A DNA stretch of 64,000 nt from Chaetoceros tenuissimus (taxonomy: Eukaryota; Bacillariophyta; Thalassiosirophyceae; Chaetocerotales; Chaetocerotaceae): the NCBI GenBank assembly GCA_021927905.1, contig BLLK01000020.1, positions 1,798,001 to 1,862,000 of the forward strand, written 5' to 3'. Of this stretch, positions 47,301 to 58,696 are shown piece after piece. Numbering within the stretch: the stretch's first letter is position 1; each line of letters begins with the position of its first letter. The position numbers and the translations under genes were made by a program. Under the pieces are notes generated by a model. That model was not told where the DNA came from. It ran no database searches and saw only the letters and a program-made list of their open reading frames with translations.

Positions 47301-49367
47301 GATGAAAGAAAAGTTGAAAGCTGTTACGCATATGTCAAAAAGAGGACCCCGAAGTAACGATGTTGCAAATCATGACAAATGTCTTGCACAACAACGACAA
47401 CTAGAGAAAGAATTCAACAAACAGCTTCAAGAAAAGGAGAATAGAATCACTGAGTTAGTAGAAATGAGCAAGACTCTCACAAAGCAGGTAGAAGAACTAA
47501 CTGCCGAATCGGATGGGCTCAACCAAACTATACAAGCTAGGTAAGTACTTGTTATTTTTGTTGTGCTCTTTGAGCACCGTAACTGAACCGTTATTTCTTT
47601 TTAATAGTAAGCAAAGGATGGCACAGATTGATACGAAGGACGCTGAAATAGAAGAATTAAAGGTTAGTTTCATGCTAGCGATGTTTATTCAACTGAATAA
47701 TTGTTGCTCATTACTGTAATACATCATAGAGTTTATTGGCAGCAACACAACAAGATCTTGATGCATCCAACGAGTCCTATGCAGTTCTCAAGTCCAGAGT
47801 GAAATCTGTCGCTACAGAACTAAAAGAACGTCGAGTTGAATGTCGACAGTTGAATATGACAGTGCAGGAACACACAATAATTAAAGAGAGGCTTGAAACA
47901 GAACGAGACGGCTTTCAAATGAAAAATGCTAAACTGGAAAAATGTATTGACGAAAAAGATGAAGAAATAACAACGCTACGAAGTACTGTAGGCGAAATGC
48001 GCGTTGATCTCAAGAAAAAGGAGAAGGAACTCTCACAAAAAGGAACTATCGGTAGCAAGGCTCTCGAAGCATACAAGAAGAAAGCTCAGGCATCATTGGC
48101 TAATGCCAATGCTAGGGCCGCAACTGCAAATCAGGCAAGAGAAGATGCAGAGATTGACGCAGCAAATGCTAGGAACGAAGCTGAGGCTTCTTTGCAAAAG
48201 GTGAAAGAGGCAGAAGCTCAACGTGATGCTGCAATGAAAGAATCACATGAGGAAATACAAGTATTTCTCCAAAAGATTGATAATCTAAAGCTTGAGTGCG
48301 AAGGATTACGATCACAGTTGAAGGAGTCTCAAGTAGCTGTAGCTACAGCTGAAGAAGAAATGCGAGATGCCAGTAAGAGTCGGGAAGAGATGCTTGAGGA
48401 ATGGACCACCAAGAATGAACAACTTGAAAAAGAACAAGAGAGATGCTCGAGCCTTGAACAAGATATTGCCATTGAAAGAATCAAGAACAAAGAATTAGAA
48501 GATGAAAGATTTAATCTCAAGGAGGAGCTTGAAAATTATGCTTCTGCTGCATTTATGGCGAGGCAATCTGATAACCCAAACCCAAACAATGGTGACATCT
48601 CTAAACTTGCCCAGTCAAATGAAGATAAGATTCAATCTGATGGTACAATCGTTATGTTGCAACAGGAGCTGAAAGTTGCTAATGAAGCAATCAAAGACCT
48701 AAAACAAGCCCTGGCCTCAACTCTAGAAAATAATTCTGAGAGTCCTATGATACACAATGGTTCCGAAATGCCACTTCAAACTAGTGAATATAAAACTCAA
48801 CCAAATCGAAATCCACCAGATGAAACAGAGGCAACTCCACTCTTTTTTGCATTTGAAAAGCAAGCTGAATTGAATACCGCAAGGGATGAAATCACTAGAC
48901 TTGCGGCGTTACATGGAGATTCCGAATCTGCAAAGGTCGAGGCAATAGATGCTATGAACGAGATGAGGCGGAAAATGGAAGAGGCAGAGTCTCGACTACG
49001 AAGATACGAGAAGCTAGCGCCAGCAAATGGGCGGCAAAAAACAGCAACAGCAATGAATTCAGGTTTTAATAGAAGGGGAATGACTTCCATGAATAATTTC
49101 TATGATGCTAAAAATGCCATGTCCACTGATAATGATAGTACAGTAAGCCTGGAATATCTCAAGAATATTATGCTGCGGTACATGAACGCTACATCTTTGA
49201 ATGAAAAAAGAGCATTGGTACCAGTGATCGGTGCAGTCCTCGAACTTACACCTGATGAGCAAAGTCTTGCGATGTCAAATGTTGAAAGAAGTGCAAATGT
49301 AACAGGTGTTGGTGTATCTTTGATTGAAAACATTCAGAACAAGGGCATCAATGGTTTATTTGGATAG
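44307..49367 (+). CDS. GRIP-domain golgin with a large charged repeat
   Basis: Four exons, 44307-44399, 44473-47540, 47608-47662 and 47730-49367, give about 1617 residues. The 31-residue first exon reads [20 protein letters not shown], an amphipathic start like that of TMF/golgin proteins. An acidic stretch follows. Residues about 145-702 are a tandem array of [14 protein letters not shown]-type units. Then come two coiled-coil regions ([20 protein letters not shown] and [20 protein letters not shown]). The C-terminus has [13 protein letters not shown] and [16 protein letters not shown], a GRIP domain (EYLKNIxLxY... ELTPEE), which in animals and yeast binds Arl1 on trans-Golgi membranes. It should tether vesicles at the trans-Golgi. 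The 55-base third exon is small but keeps the frame. Confidence 0.85.
44812..46483 (+). repeat. Coding minisatellite in the golgin (E/R/L/A-rich units)
   Basis: About 1.67 kb of imperfect tandem units with a core GAAGAAGAAAGACTTAGGCT TGAAGC, coding ERLRLEAE and variants ([19 protein letters not shown]). Units come in 24-, 27- and 36-base sizes and blocks of them recur (for example 45085-45250 resembles 45325-45490), so the array grew by block duplication. The strand coding Glu/Arg/Leu/Ala in frame is kept. Both other plus-strand frames and one minus-strand frame also stay open over long stretches; those are by-products. Confidence 0.9.
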
Positions 49368-50325
49368 TTTAACTTAGTAGAAAAGATTTGCAATATACCA
49401 AGTATTGAGATGCCAGTTTCATAGAAAATATTGACATGATTTACGCTAATCTTCGCAATTGAGCGAGTACAAGAAAAGTAAAAGTCGAATTGATTGATTG
49501 ATCACGAGCATATTCTTAATTTACCAAATGTGGAATAATCACAGCGGAAAACACTTTGACCATACCCCTCCTTCTTTTCGATGGATTGGCCTAGCTGTTC
49601 CTTGCATGATGATCTCTTCAAGAGTACTTACACACAAGAGCAGAGTGATTCTTTGCATTTATCGCTTTTTAGGATAGTGCAAGTTAGGCTAGGTTAATGA
49701 AGGATAAGCTTTACAAACGACCAAGAAATAGAATCTAACTGTCGTGTAATTTAAAATCTACAATATGTGATGAATTATAAATCAGATTAAACCGGCACAT
49801 CATATGTAGGTATCGTCTGTTGTTCAGGTATCATACATTTCTTATTTACATTTCCACACTTTATACATCGTCTACTATCTATTAACTAGAAAGGATAGAA
49901 ACAATTAATGTCGTCAATTCTAAGAAGCCATTAAGATCAGTAGAGGAAAACAGCAATTTGAATCTTTCTCATTTTGATTACGATAAAAGATTTTCCAGAG
50001 CTCTACATAGAGATTGATCTACATGGGTACATTCCTTTTTCATTAATAGCTAAGACAGCATTTCAAAATGATCTAGAAGGAATGATGGTCGAGCATTTAT
50101 TCTTGTATCTGTTATGGTTTGATCCATTCATTCTCTACATTCTTTACAACTTCGGTGCGTTGTAGGTACCCATAAGCATAGCTTATTTCAACCCTTGACT
50201 CAGTCTGTCCATTGGTAATGTTATTCGCTTGAAGTGAACATAATACTACTATAGAGATACCTGTAGCTTCATTTTCTCGTGTAGTGTTCGAGGTTGAGGT
50301 CAAGAGGTCAAGAAGTCAAGGAGCT

Positions 50326-50350
50326 GTCTCTCTCTCTCTCTCTCTATCTC
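50326..50350. repeat. (TC)n microsatellite
   Basis: A run of about ten TC units broken by one A. In the minus strand it reads as a GA tract. Confidence 0.8.
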
Positions 50351-50433
50351 TGTACAAGTTTCGACGCGAATGTTTTCATCATCGAAAAGATATGAAGCTT
50401 CCATGTCCCATAAAAAGAATTGCTTCCATCTTT

Positions 50434-50525
50434 TTCTAAAAGTGGAAGTCCAAAGCGCCTGAGATACCAAAACCTTAGTTGTTTTCAAACAATTCGTGAG
50501 GTGTTCGAATCTCACCAACAACTGG
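50434..50525 (+). other. tRNA-Leu-like degenerate sequence
   Basis: Pieces line up with a class II tRNA-Leu: AGTGGAAGTCCAAAGCGCC (D-arm region), a CTGAG/CTTAG stem around an oversized loop, a small TTGTTTTCAAACAA hairpin (variable arm), and GTGAGGTGTTCGAATCTCAC (T-arm with three extra bases). The 5' acceptor strand that should pair with CAACAAC is missing. It may be a tRNA pseudogene, a tRNA-derived fragment, or chance. Confidence 0.25.
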
Positions 50526-51228
50526 ATGTGTGAGTGTTTTTTTTTAACAAGTGGAATAGAAACGTTGGCAGTAATTCAAGTCTTGCAAGAAGATGTCTAG
50601 TAGTATTTTTCTATATAAATGGAATTTTCAAATCTTTTCTATTGTCGTTGTGTAAAGTATGAAAATGTTTTGGGCTACTTGAACTTACTTTCATTGCAAT
50701 GACACCTACAGATCCTAGATAGAATTGAAGCCTTACGTAGTTCGTTATCGACGTAAATAATACATAGATATAAAAAATATTCCACATTTCAATGATTGTA
50801 CCTCTGAAAGGTTTGCAAGAAGGAATGAAAGTGCGACTGGACAAAAGAAACTTCTATTAGGAATCACAATTGTTGGTTAAAAATGAGAAGAATAACCACA
50901 TGAATGCAAGAGAAATACTTATATGGGTAGACCATAATCAGTATGTTGAAGAGTCTAGAACCCCAAAGACTGAAGTCCAAGTGTTTACTTTACGAGTAGT
51001 TTGGATTTGATTACTTCCTCCGGACAATGACGCCACATATGTGACTAAAAAGGCTATTTATATTTTCCAAGTTCGCGCCAAAATGGATACGTACAGTAGA
51101 AGGAAAACAGGCGAGCGAGGAACACCACAACCACAAAAATGCTCCGTAACGGATGAAACAGCACATCCATTTTTCTGTGTTCTCTTTACTCCTCCGCTTA
51201 TATCATACAACTATTCACAAGGTCTACC

Positions 51229-52876
51229 ATGGAGAGCCTAGACAAAGCAGCAATGATGATGAAAGAGGGTTCTGTGGTTGGGATACGAGATTGGGGGTAC
51301 CCCGGATTCTTAACGGCGAAAGAGTTTGAGATATTTGTAAGTTCAGCAGTCCTGCCAAAAAAGAAACCCAAAAATGCGAATAAATACATTTGATTCAATC
51401 TAATTATGTTTATTCCAATAGGAGAAGTTTCGGGAAGAAGTTTTCAGCGTCAACCGACCAGAGGATTTTCGTTCCACTGTGTTTTCTTTCTCAAAAGCCA
51501 ATGAAGAAGTACCATATGCACTTTGCAGATGGCTGCGTGCAAGAAAGTACAATCTAGAAGACACAATCAAAATGGTGGAAGAAGCAGTCGTATGCACTGC
51601 ACCAGCGAGAAAGCAGAACTTTTTTCCCAACCCAAAGGAAGCCTTAATGGTAGAAAAGTCTCTGTACATAGAAAACTACCCTCAATTTTATTTTGGACAT
51701 GGAAAATCTGGTTATCCTGTATTTATTTCTCAACCAGGTAAAATGAATCTTGATAAGATGGGATGTTTGACAAGTGTGCCAGCAATTATTGACTATCACT
51801 GGTATGCAATGATGCATGAATATGTTGCAGAGTTAGATTCTATGCGCAGATCAAATGGAAATTTCAAAAGATATGAATGTATTTGTATCTTGGACTTGGC
51901 AAACTTGACTCCTAGAAAACTTGGAAAGAGAGCATTAGATATAACAAAAGCTCAATCTTTCATTGATTCGCTTTGCTTCCCTGAAATCTTGAATAAGATG
52001 ATCATATTGAATGCTCCAGGCTATTTCACCATGACTTGGAAGATTGTTCGTGGTTGGATTGATGAACGTACTGCAAATAAAGTTGATGTAATTGGCCATG
52101 GAAAAGAAAAGATATTGAGGAAGCTCTCGAACTACATTGACCCAGACCAAATTCCTGAGGACTATGGTGGAAATGCTCAATCTATTGCAAGCTTTTTGAG
52201 AGATGATATGTTGAGAGTTGCCGACTCGGAGAGAATTGTCGGCAGTACTCTTGAGCTCCAAGAGGAAGATGGACAGCTTGTATCATACAAGGGGCATACA
52301 TCGAAATCCATTTTTGTTGAATCCAAACAAACTGTTAAACTTTCATTTTTGTCAAGAATGGTGGACGGACACACTATCACAGTGAAAAATACAAAAACTG
52401 AAAAGGTTCTAGCTTCTGTAGTGTTAAAGCATGATGGAAAGAGTGACGACGAAGTAGATGAAATTCCAACCAGAGTTGATCTTGAGAAGGAAGCAGGAGC
52501 AATTGTTCTCGAGGGTCCGGCGACTTATACCGTGGACTTTGTATCCAATGGACCAAGAAGAAAGCACATGCACGTGTTGATGGTTGTTAAAACTTTTGCA
52601 CACGAACAGGCCAAAACTGTTTCTGCACCACAGGATGCAGACATTATTTGCAAATCTGTATTAGATCAAAATGTAGGCTCCAATATAAGCATTTGCACTG
52701 GTGACTTTCCAGACCCTCAAGACGATACAGAATTATCAGTACAAGCATCTCCTCATACAGAACGAAGAATGGCAATTGCAGCTAGAAAGAAATTTTCGAC
52801 TCTTTCATCTCAAAATTCATCTGGAGAAGACTACTGTGTTCCAGAAGTGGAGAGGAAGACCAATCTTATGTGCTGA
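51229..52876 (+). CDS. SEC14-like CRAL-TRIO protein with C-terminal beta domain
   Basis: Two exons, 51229-51336 and 51422-52876, joined in phase 0 (EFEIF then EKFREEVFSV), give 520 residues. The CRAL-TRIO N-lobe has LCRWLRARKYNLEDTIKMVE. The lipid-binding lobe has YPQFYFGHGKSGYPVFISQP, ICILDLANLTPRKLGKRALD, FPEILNKMIILNAPGYFTMTW, RKLSNYIDPDQIPEDYGGNA, which is the close match to yeast Sec14 (PExYGG). A region at about 340-440 (SKSIFVESKQTVKLSFLSRM, ATYTVDFVSNGPRRKHMHV) resembles a GOLD-like beta sandwich. SEC14 proteins sense or move phosphatidylinositol and phosphatidylcholine. A disordered tail ends KTNLMC. Much better conserved than the minus-strand CRAL-TRIO gene at 5228-8579, and not a recent copy of it. 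Confidence 0.85.
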
Positions 52877-53607
52877 AACACTGTATTGTCTGGATCTTCA
52901 AGATTCATAAGTATTAAAAACCCAGTTTTAATTTTTATAACCTAAATGTTGAATTATTTCTTTCACGTCCGCGGTGTAGAAAAAAAAAATGTGGAGGCAC
53001 TACATAATTCACACAGTCTCTCTACCAAACTGATCATCCACAATTGCTTCATACAATAATCTTCTTAGTTTCATTGAAATTTTTGTCACATGCAATTGGG
53101 TTTATATTTTGAAGTAAAAAGACATGTGGTACTCACTCCACTTTTTCGAAAAAGATGGTAGTCGCATCAACTCCTTATAAATTCATAATATAGTTCTCAT
53201 ATGACTCACTCGACTCACTCTACCCTCTCGACCACACTTTCCATCTTTGCCAATGATGTAACACATCTGTCGCTTGTGAAATAATAGAGACCAAGCCCGC
53301 CATCCACGAATAAAGCTCAGTCTCAGAACACACCATGTTGAATTTGAAAAAAGAATTCTAACACAAGATTAGCCAGAACAAGGACCAAATTACTCTAGAA
53401 GTGAATCGTTGATGAAAAAACAGGTCCGTTGCATAAACTGGATTTAATCAAGAATCAAAAGACAAGCAACTTTCAGTCACCATCACACAATCCATTCATA
53501 TTCAACTCCAACCACAGCAGCGCAGACCTGCAATTCAAGTCGTTCATCGTTTATATTTCGCAAAAGTGCAGAATTTTAAAAGCCTCATTCTTGGATTGAT
53601 CATAAAT
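52877..53607. other. Intergenic region
   Basis: Has a poly-A run of ten near 52980 and pyrimidine-rich stretches near 53220-53250. It holds the promoter of the next gene. No gene or RNA seen. Confidence 0.4.
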
Positions 53608-54869
53608 ATGGAAAACTCGATAAATAACGATTTTAACTCATCAGCACCCACAACAACAGCTTCCATTCCTAGACCATCTATTACAATAATGCCAAAGAGA
53701 CCAGCAAGTTTGAATTTGTCACGACCTTCATCTCTTCTAAAGAAACCTGCTTTTGGAACAAAGGGTCTTGTGAAGACGAGCAAAGTGCAGCATCGACCTT
53801 CATGGAATGTTGCACAAGATGTATCTATGTTACCTGAGATACCTTTTTTCCATGTACACACACAAACTACTACTACCGTACCAAACGAGAAGCCTCAGAC
53901 CATTGCTGATAGGATTGTATCTGCTGTAGGTGAAATATCTGCAGTTGGAAGTTTTGATAACGAGTTGGTAAGTTTCATAATTTCATATCTGTTTTATTAC
54001 ATTGTTGATGTTGATCTGACTCACTATTCAATACATAGGCAAAGGCTATAATACACACCATGAAGGGAGATAAAATATCCATTCAAATGTTTCAAAAAGA
54101 TGATGCAGTATTAGTTGAGATTGATAGAGTGAATGGTGACGTGATTAGCTTTCACCATACTGCTAAAATTCTACTGCAGGCTGCGAACAGCATTCCATCG
54201 TCACCTACAAAAAGCATGGAAGAAACCAAGGTAGTGACACCTCCAGCAACTCAAGGAAGAATTCAAATATTGTCACATGCTATGGAAAAAGCTCAATCTC
54301 TTTTGCGAAAGGATAGAATCGATGCGGTGATTCTCGGTATGGAATCTCTAGATTTTTTGACAGATGGAGAATCATCTTCTAGAGAAATAACAATAGGTGC
54401 CTCAAAAGCTATCCTCTGCAATGGAAATGAATATCAAGAAGTCAAGGACTTTTTGTTCGGTTGCATAATGGATGATTTCGACGAGGAAACGGATGTTGAT
54501 TTATTACATGAACATGAGAATAGATTGTTTCACTCTCTCAAGATTATTGGAAATGCGCTTTCTACAAATAATGAAGTTGGAAAAGATTCTCAATTCAATT
54601 TAGATATGGAGGAAATGAAAGATTTATTAGACAGATTGATTGGATTGATGAAGCAAAAGTCAGCCGGTTCGATAGATCATGTTCATAGAACATATCAAGT
54701 AGCAAGATGTGTATCGTACATATTAGACTTATCGCAAGAAATGAAGAATGTGGCTTTTGAATTAGGACTTGCAGAGCTTGCATCAGATTTTCTGGAGGGA
54801 GGATCATCCAAACATTCCATGCTTGCGGAAACGTCAGAAGCAATAATTTTGTCACTTAAGAAATATTAG
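53608..54869 (+). CDS. Helical protein of unknown function
   Basis: Two exons, 53608-53967 and 54039-54869 (GTAAGT donor, ACATAG acceptor, phase 0), give 396 residues. The start is the ATG at 53608. The N-terminal 120 residues are polar, Pro/Ser-rich and probably disordered (PSITIMPKRPASLNLSRPSS). From about 100 on, helices dominate: KPQTIADRIVSAVGEISAVG, RIQILSHAMEKAQSLLRKDR, DAVILGMESLDFLTDGESSS, and a final stretch LGLAELASDFLEGGSSKHSM. The periodic Leu and the pairs of short helices hint at an armadillo/HEAT-like right-handed solenoid, but no domain is recognised. The two-exon continuity supports the gene. Function unknown. Confidence 0.6.
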
Positions 54870-55313
54870 ATGGATACTTAAAATTTTGTTTGATATCATT
54901 CTACTCTAGGAAAGAGACAAGAAAACTTACATAGAGGCATCTGAATATTGTACTAGGCAGTGATGGGTTCAAATTTAAATCATCTTCTTTCTTTTCTGCT
55001 GTGGGAATCAAAATGAAGGCCATGATTGAAAAAATACCATTTTGGACCTTCGGCTCAAGTCTCAAGTCAGTCGTGCTTGAGCCGTCTTATTCATATCCCA
55101 TTAGGGTAGGGAGATACATATCCTTGTGGAGGTTTTGAGCCCATTTTTCTTTGATCCAGATGGAACAAATCAACAAATCCAATGAGATAAATTACCAGTA
55201 CGTATTCTACTCTGATGTACATACATATAAATCATTGTTGAGAGTACAGCGTGTTTCTTGTTCAAAGGATAAGCTAATAGAAGAAACCATCGAAGCTTGG
55301 TCCATCGCATATC
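54870..55313. other. Intergenic, with hairpin, promoter of the EHD gene
   Basis: A perfect 9-bp stem, CGGCTCAAG (55051-55059) and CTTGAGCCG (55076-55084), encloses a 16-base loop. The sequence from 55151 on is an open frame without support. No RNA gene recognised. Confidence 0.4.
55051..55084. repeat. Short inverted repeat (hairpin)
   Basis: Perfect 9-bp arms with a 16-base loop (TCTCAAGTCAGTCGTG). It stands upstream of the EHD gene. Too far from a stop codon on the plus strand to be an obvious 3'-end signal. Confidence 0.6.
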
Positions 55314-57047
55314 ATGTTGTCTCCAGTTTCTGTCAAATTACTGATACTATTTGGCCTATCATTATCACTTGTAAAAGCTGGAATCTTTCCTGCAAAGAGA
55401 AACTTCGCAGGTCTTCACTCAATTCTTCGTAATTCCAAGTTAGGTGAAAACGATTGCTCATTTTCAGATGTTGTATGTACAAGTATAAGTCGAGGTGGTT
55501 CCATGCCTCCACCTGGAGATGAAAACGCTTATTACAATTCAAATCAACCTCAACAAGAGAACCAGCAAAATTACGGAAATAGCAATGAACCTGATATGCC
55601 ACCACCATTTCCTGGTGACAATGAGCCGCCATTTCCTGATTCTACTCAACAATATCCACAACATACACAGCAACAAAGGCGACCACCACCAGGAAGACAG
55701 GGTCCTCCTCCACAAAGTCAATATAATCAACAAATGCAAAGACAGGGACCACCGCCAAGGATGCCTCCTCAGCAGAATCAACAAACATATCAACGACAAG
55801 CTCCTCCACAAAGACAACCGCCACCTCAACGGCAACAAGTTGTCGATAATAGTAATAACAGCCCTGAGCTTGAGTTGGAGACATTTGACAAAGATTTGAT
55901 ATTTCAGGGATTAAAAAGAATGTATAGAAAGAAAATTCTCCCTTTGGAAATCAGCAGTAAATATGGTCATTTTCATTCTCCTCCCCTCTCACCATCAGAT
56001 TTTGATGCCAAGCCAATGGTATTACTGCTAGGTCAATATAGTGTAGGAAAAACAAGTTTTATTCGCTACCTTTTGGGAAGAGACTTTCCAGGAATTAGAA
56101 TTGGTCCAGAACCAACTACGGATAGATTTACATGTATTTTAGATGGAGAAGTGGATAAAATCATTCCAGGAGCTGCGTTATGTTCACAAGCTGATCGACC
56201 ATTTCGTGGATTGTCACCTTTTGGAAACAACTTTTTGTCGAAATTAGAAGCTGTAGAGATGGACGCTCCTATTCTTAGAAATATTACTCTTGTGGATACA
56301 CCTGGAATTTTGTCAGGTGCAAAACAGAGTGTAGGAAGAAATTATGACTATGATAATGTCATGAAGTGGTTCGCAGAAAGAGCCGATTTGATCATTATCA
56401 TGTTCGATGCTCATAAACTTGATATTTCTGATGAGCTCAAGAGAGTCATTGAGATGATGAAGCCACATGCAGATAAAGTGCGAGTTGTTTTGAATAAGGC
56501 AGACAGTGTAAGTACACAGCAATTGATGAGAGTGTATGGTGCGCTAATGTGGCAGTTGGGCAAAGTTATGAATACTCCAGAGGTGTGCAGGGTTTATATG
56601 GGCAGTTTCTGGGGTGCTCCTCTCAAGAATACTGAGCAAGCTACCCTTTTGAATAGAGAAAAGTTGGATTTGTTCCAAGATATTGCACAGCTGCCGCAAA
56701 ATGCAGTGATGAGACGAATTAATGAGCTGGTGAAACGTGCTAGGGGAGTCAAAGTCCATGCTTACATTATTCATTATTTGAGAAAGCAGCTTCCTTACAC
56801 TTTTGGTAAGCGTGAGAAGCAAGCTAGATTAATTGATAGACTAGATAGAGAACTCATCATGTGTGCGAGACGATATGAATTGCCTCGCGGAGATTTCCCT
56901 CCAGTCGAACCATTGAGACAAGCTCTTTTGGAAATTAAAGATTTGAGCGAGTTCCCAAAACTTGATAAGAAGATGGTGAAGGAAATGGATAAAGTCTTCT
57001 CAGTGGATATTCCAGCTCTTTTGGAAAAGGCCAGAGGTGAGCATTAG
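55314..57047 (+). CDS. EHD-family dynamin-like ATPase with signal peptide and Pro/Gln-rich insert
   Basis: Single exon, 577 residues. A clear signal peptide starts it (KLLILFGLSLSLVKA, then GIFPAKRNFAGLHS). Residues about 60-180 are Pro/Gln/Asn-rich. From about 185 the protein follows EHD closely: LIFQGLKRMYRKKILPLE, P-loop LLGQYSVGKTSFIRYLLG, RIGPEPTTDRFTC, LVDTPGILSGAKQSVGR, FDAHKLDISDELKRVIEMM, VVLNKADSVSTQQLMRVYGA, GSFWGAPL, RGVKVHAYIIHYLRKQLPY. EHD ATPases form rings that bend or cut membranes, and are normally cytosolic with a C-terminal EH domain that binds NPF motifs. This one lacks the EH domain and bears a secretory signal, so it may act inside the ER lumen, the plastid's outer compartments, or the secretory path (inference). 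All GTPase/ATPase motifs look whole. It is convergent with the FtsZ gene. Confidence 0.9.
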   Translation: MLSPVSVKLLILFGLSLSLVKAGIFPAKRNFAGLHSILRNSKLGENDCSFSDVVCTSISRGGSMPPPGDENAYYNSNQPQQENQQNYGNSNEPDMPPPFPGDNEPPFPDSTQQYPQHTQQQRRPPPGRQGPPPQSQYNQQMQRQGPPPRMPPQQNQQTYQRQAPPQRQPPPQRQQVVDNSNNSPELELETFDKDLIFQGLKRMYRKKILPLEISSKYGHFHSPPLSPSDFDAKPMVLLLGQYSVGKTSFIRYLLGRDFPGIRIGPEPTTDRFTCILDGEVDKIIPGAALCSQADRPFRGLSPFGNNFLSKLEAVEMDAPILRNITLVDTPGILSGAKQSVGRNYDYDNVMKWFAERADLIIIMFDAHKLDISDELKRVIEMMKPHADKVRVVLNKADSVSTQQLMRVYGALMWQLGKVMNTPEVCRVYMGSFWGAPLKNTEQATLLNREKLDLFQDIAQLPQNAVMRRINELVKRARGVKVHAYIIHYLRKQLPYTFGKREKQARLIDRLDRELIMCARRYELPRGDFPPVEPLRQALLEIKDLSEFPKLDKKMVKEMDKVFSVDIPALLEKARGEH

Positions 57048-57170
57048 ACAATCAATCGAAAGCTAAACTTAAAAAAATGCACAAAATAAGATTATTCTAT
57101 CAACATTTTATGATTTAATACGTAAGAGTTTATGCATAGTTTTCTAATTACGAGTATCTTAGTTGTCTCC

Positions 57171-58696
57171 TTATGAAGTAGGTGCTGATTTCTCACCCTT
57201 CTCAATGCCGGTAGCAACTACACTTACTCTGATACTTCCTTCCAGACTTTCGTCATATGCAGATCCAAAGATAATGTTTGCATTTTCATCCAAAACTCTA
57301 TCTGTTATACAATGAGCAGCTCTGTCTACTTCGAATAGAGTCATATCGCTTCCTCCAGTGATATTGACGAGCATACCTTTTGCAGTACCGATATCCATAT
57401 TTTCACCTAACAAAGGATTGGACAAGGCCTGCTCAGCAGCAACTATAGCTCTCTCTTCACCTTCTTCCAATCCTTCCTTCGAGGCAATACCAGTTCCAAG
57501 CATAGCATTACCCATACCTGTTGATATAGAAAACGTAATTAGTCTTCATGTCTCACTTGAAACGTGGAAAATGAAACGGAAAATAAACATACCATGCATT
57601 ACACTTTGCACATCTGCAAAATCAAGATTAATCAGTCCAGGAGTAGTCATCAAATCTGTGATACTTCTAACACCTGCCAACAAAACATTGTCTGCCATTG
57701 CAAAACTCTCTACAAAGCTAGTCTGATCTGTTGCCAGATGAAACAAGTTTTGGTTGGGGATCATAATCAATGTGTCTACTACATCTTGTAGTCTTGCAAT
57801 CCCTTCATTGGCCAATCGCATTCTTTGAGTTCCTTCAAATCTGAAAGGTTTGGTTACAACTCCAACCGTGAGAATTCCTAAATTATAACAAATCTCCGCT
57901 ACTACTGGTGCAGCACCAGTTCCTGTTCCACCTCCCATTCCTGCAGTTACAAATACCATGTGTGCGTCACCTAGCAATTCTGTAATTTGCTCTCTTGACT
58001 CTTCTGCTGCTAAACGTCCTGCATCTGGATTAGCTCCACATCCAAGTCCTGAAGTAAGCTGTGTACCAATTTGCAAACGATTTTCAGTCAATGTAGTGGA
58101 AAGATGCTGTGCATCCGTATTCAAAGCCAAAAAGTCAACTCCTAGAGTTTAAAAATGATGGAAAAATGAGGTACAATGGAAATCTACGGATATAATACGT
58201 TTCAAATATACACACCATTCAATTCATTTGCAATCATATTATTGACAGCATTTCCTCCACCTCCACCAACACCGACTACTACAATTCTAGGTGCAAACTC
58301 ATGCAAATGTCCTTGATGAAAATGAGATCTATATCCCTGATTTGCTTCCAATGCAGCATCATTATTGTACTGTTGTTGTTGTTGCTGCTGCTGATATTGC
58401 TGTTGAGGAATTTCATATTGATTCATGGATGGTTCTTCCATTGCAATATTTGCTTGAGCAGCTGCAGTTGCAGCAGGAGTAACCTTGACCACTGGTTCTC
58501 TCACTAATTTTCTTGGCTCAAATTGTGATTGTGGTGGTACCTGTTGTTGCTGTTGTGGTATGAGCTTCTTCTTTGGCGGTTGAGATGGATTGCGGCTCAA
58601 TGTTGCATTTGCATTTTTCAGTAAATTTGTTTTGCTTGATTTGTTTCGAGACAAAAGCGTTTGTGCTCTCGGAAGAATGAGTCTCGAACTGAACAT
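57171..58696 (-). CDS. ftsZ: FtsZ, predicted mitochondrial type
   Basis: Three exons, 58216-58696, 57593-58141 and 57171-57517, give 458 residues; both junctions split Gly codons and restore FtsZ blocks (NELNG to [16 protein letters not shown] to MGNAMLGTG). The N-terminus [19 protein letters not shown] is Arg/Ser-rich without acids, as in mitochondrial presequences, followed by a Gln-rich linker. Catalytic blocks: [58 protein letters not shown] (GTP-binding signature), [51 protein letters not shown] favours the alphaproteobacterial branch, that is the mitochondrial FtsZ kept by diatoms, not the plastid copy. FtsZ forms the division ring inside the organelle. It ends shortly after [14 protein letters not shown], with no C-terminal partner motif. 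Confidence 0.9.

Larger units (their letters stand above)
49368..51228. other. Gene-poor region (1.9 kb)
   Basis: The longest stretch without a supported gene. It has a (TC)n run at about 50326-50350, a decayed tRNA-Leu-like stretch at about 50434-50525 (see separate entry), and three close copies of a GAGGTCAA-like unit at 50290-50320. The region just before 51228 is the leader of the SEC14-like gene. Short frames here do not look coding. Confidence 0.5.

Noticed and set aside
55539-55838. Minus-strand frame rich in Leu, Trp and Arg
   Set aside because: Antisense to the Pro/Gln-rich insert of the EHD gene.
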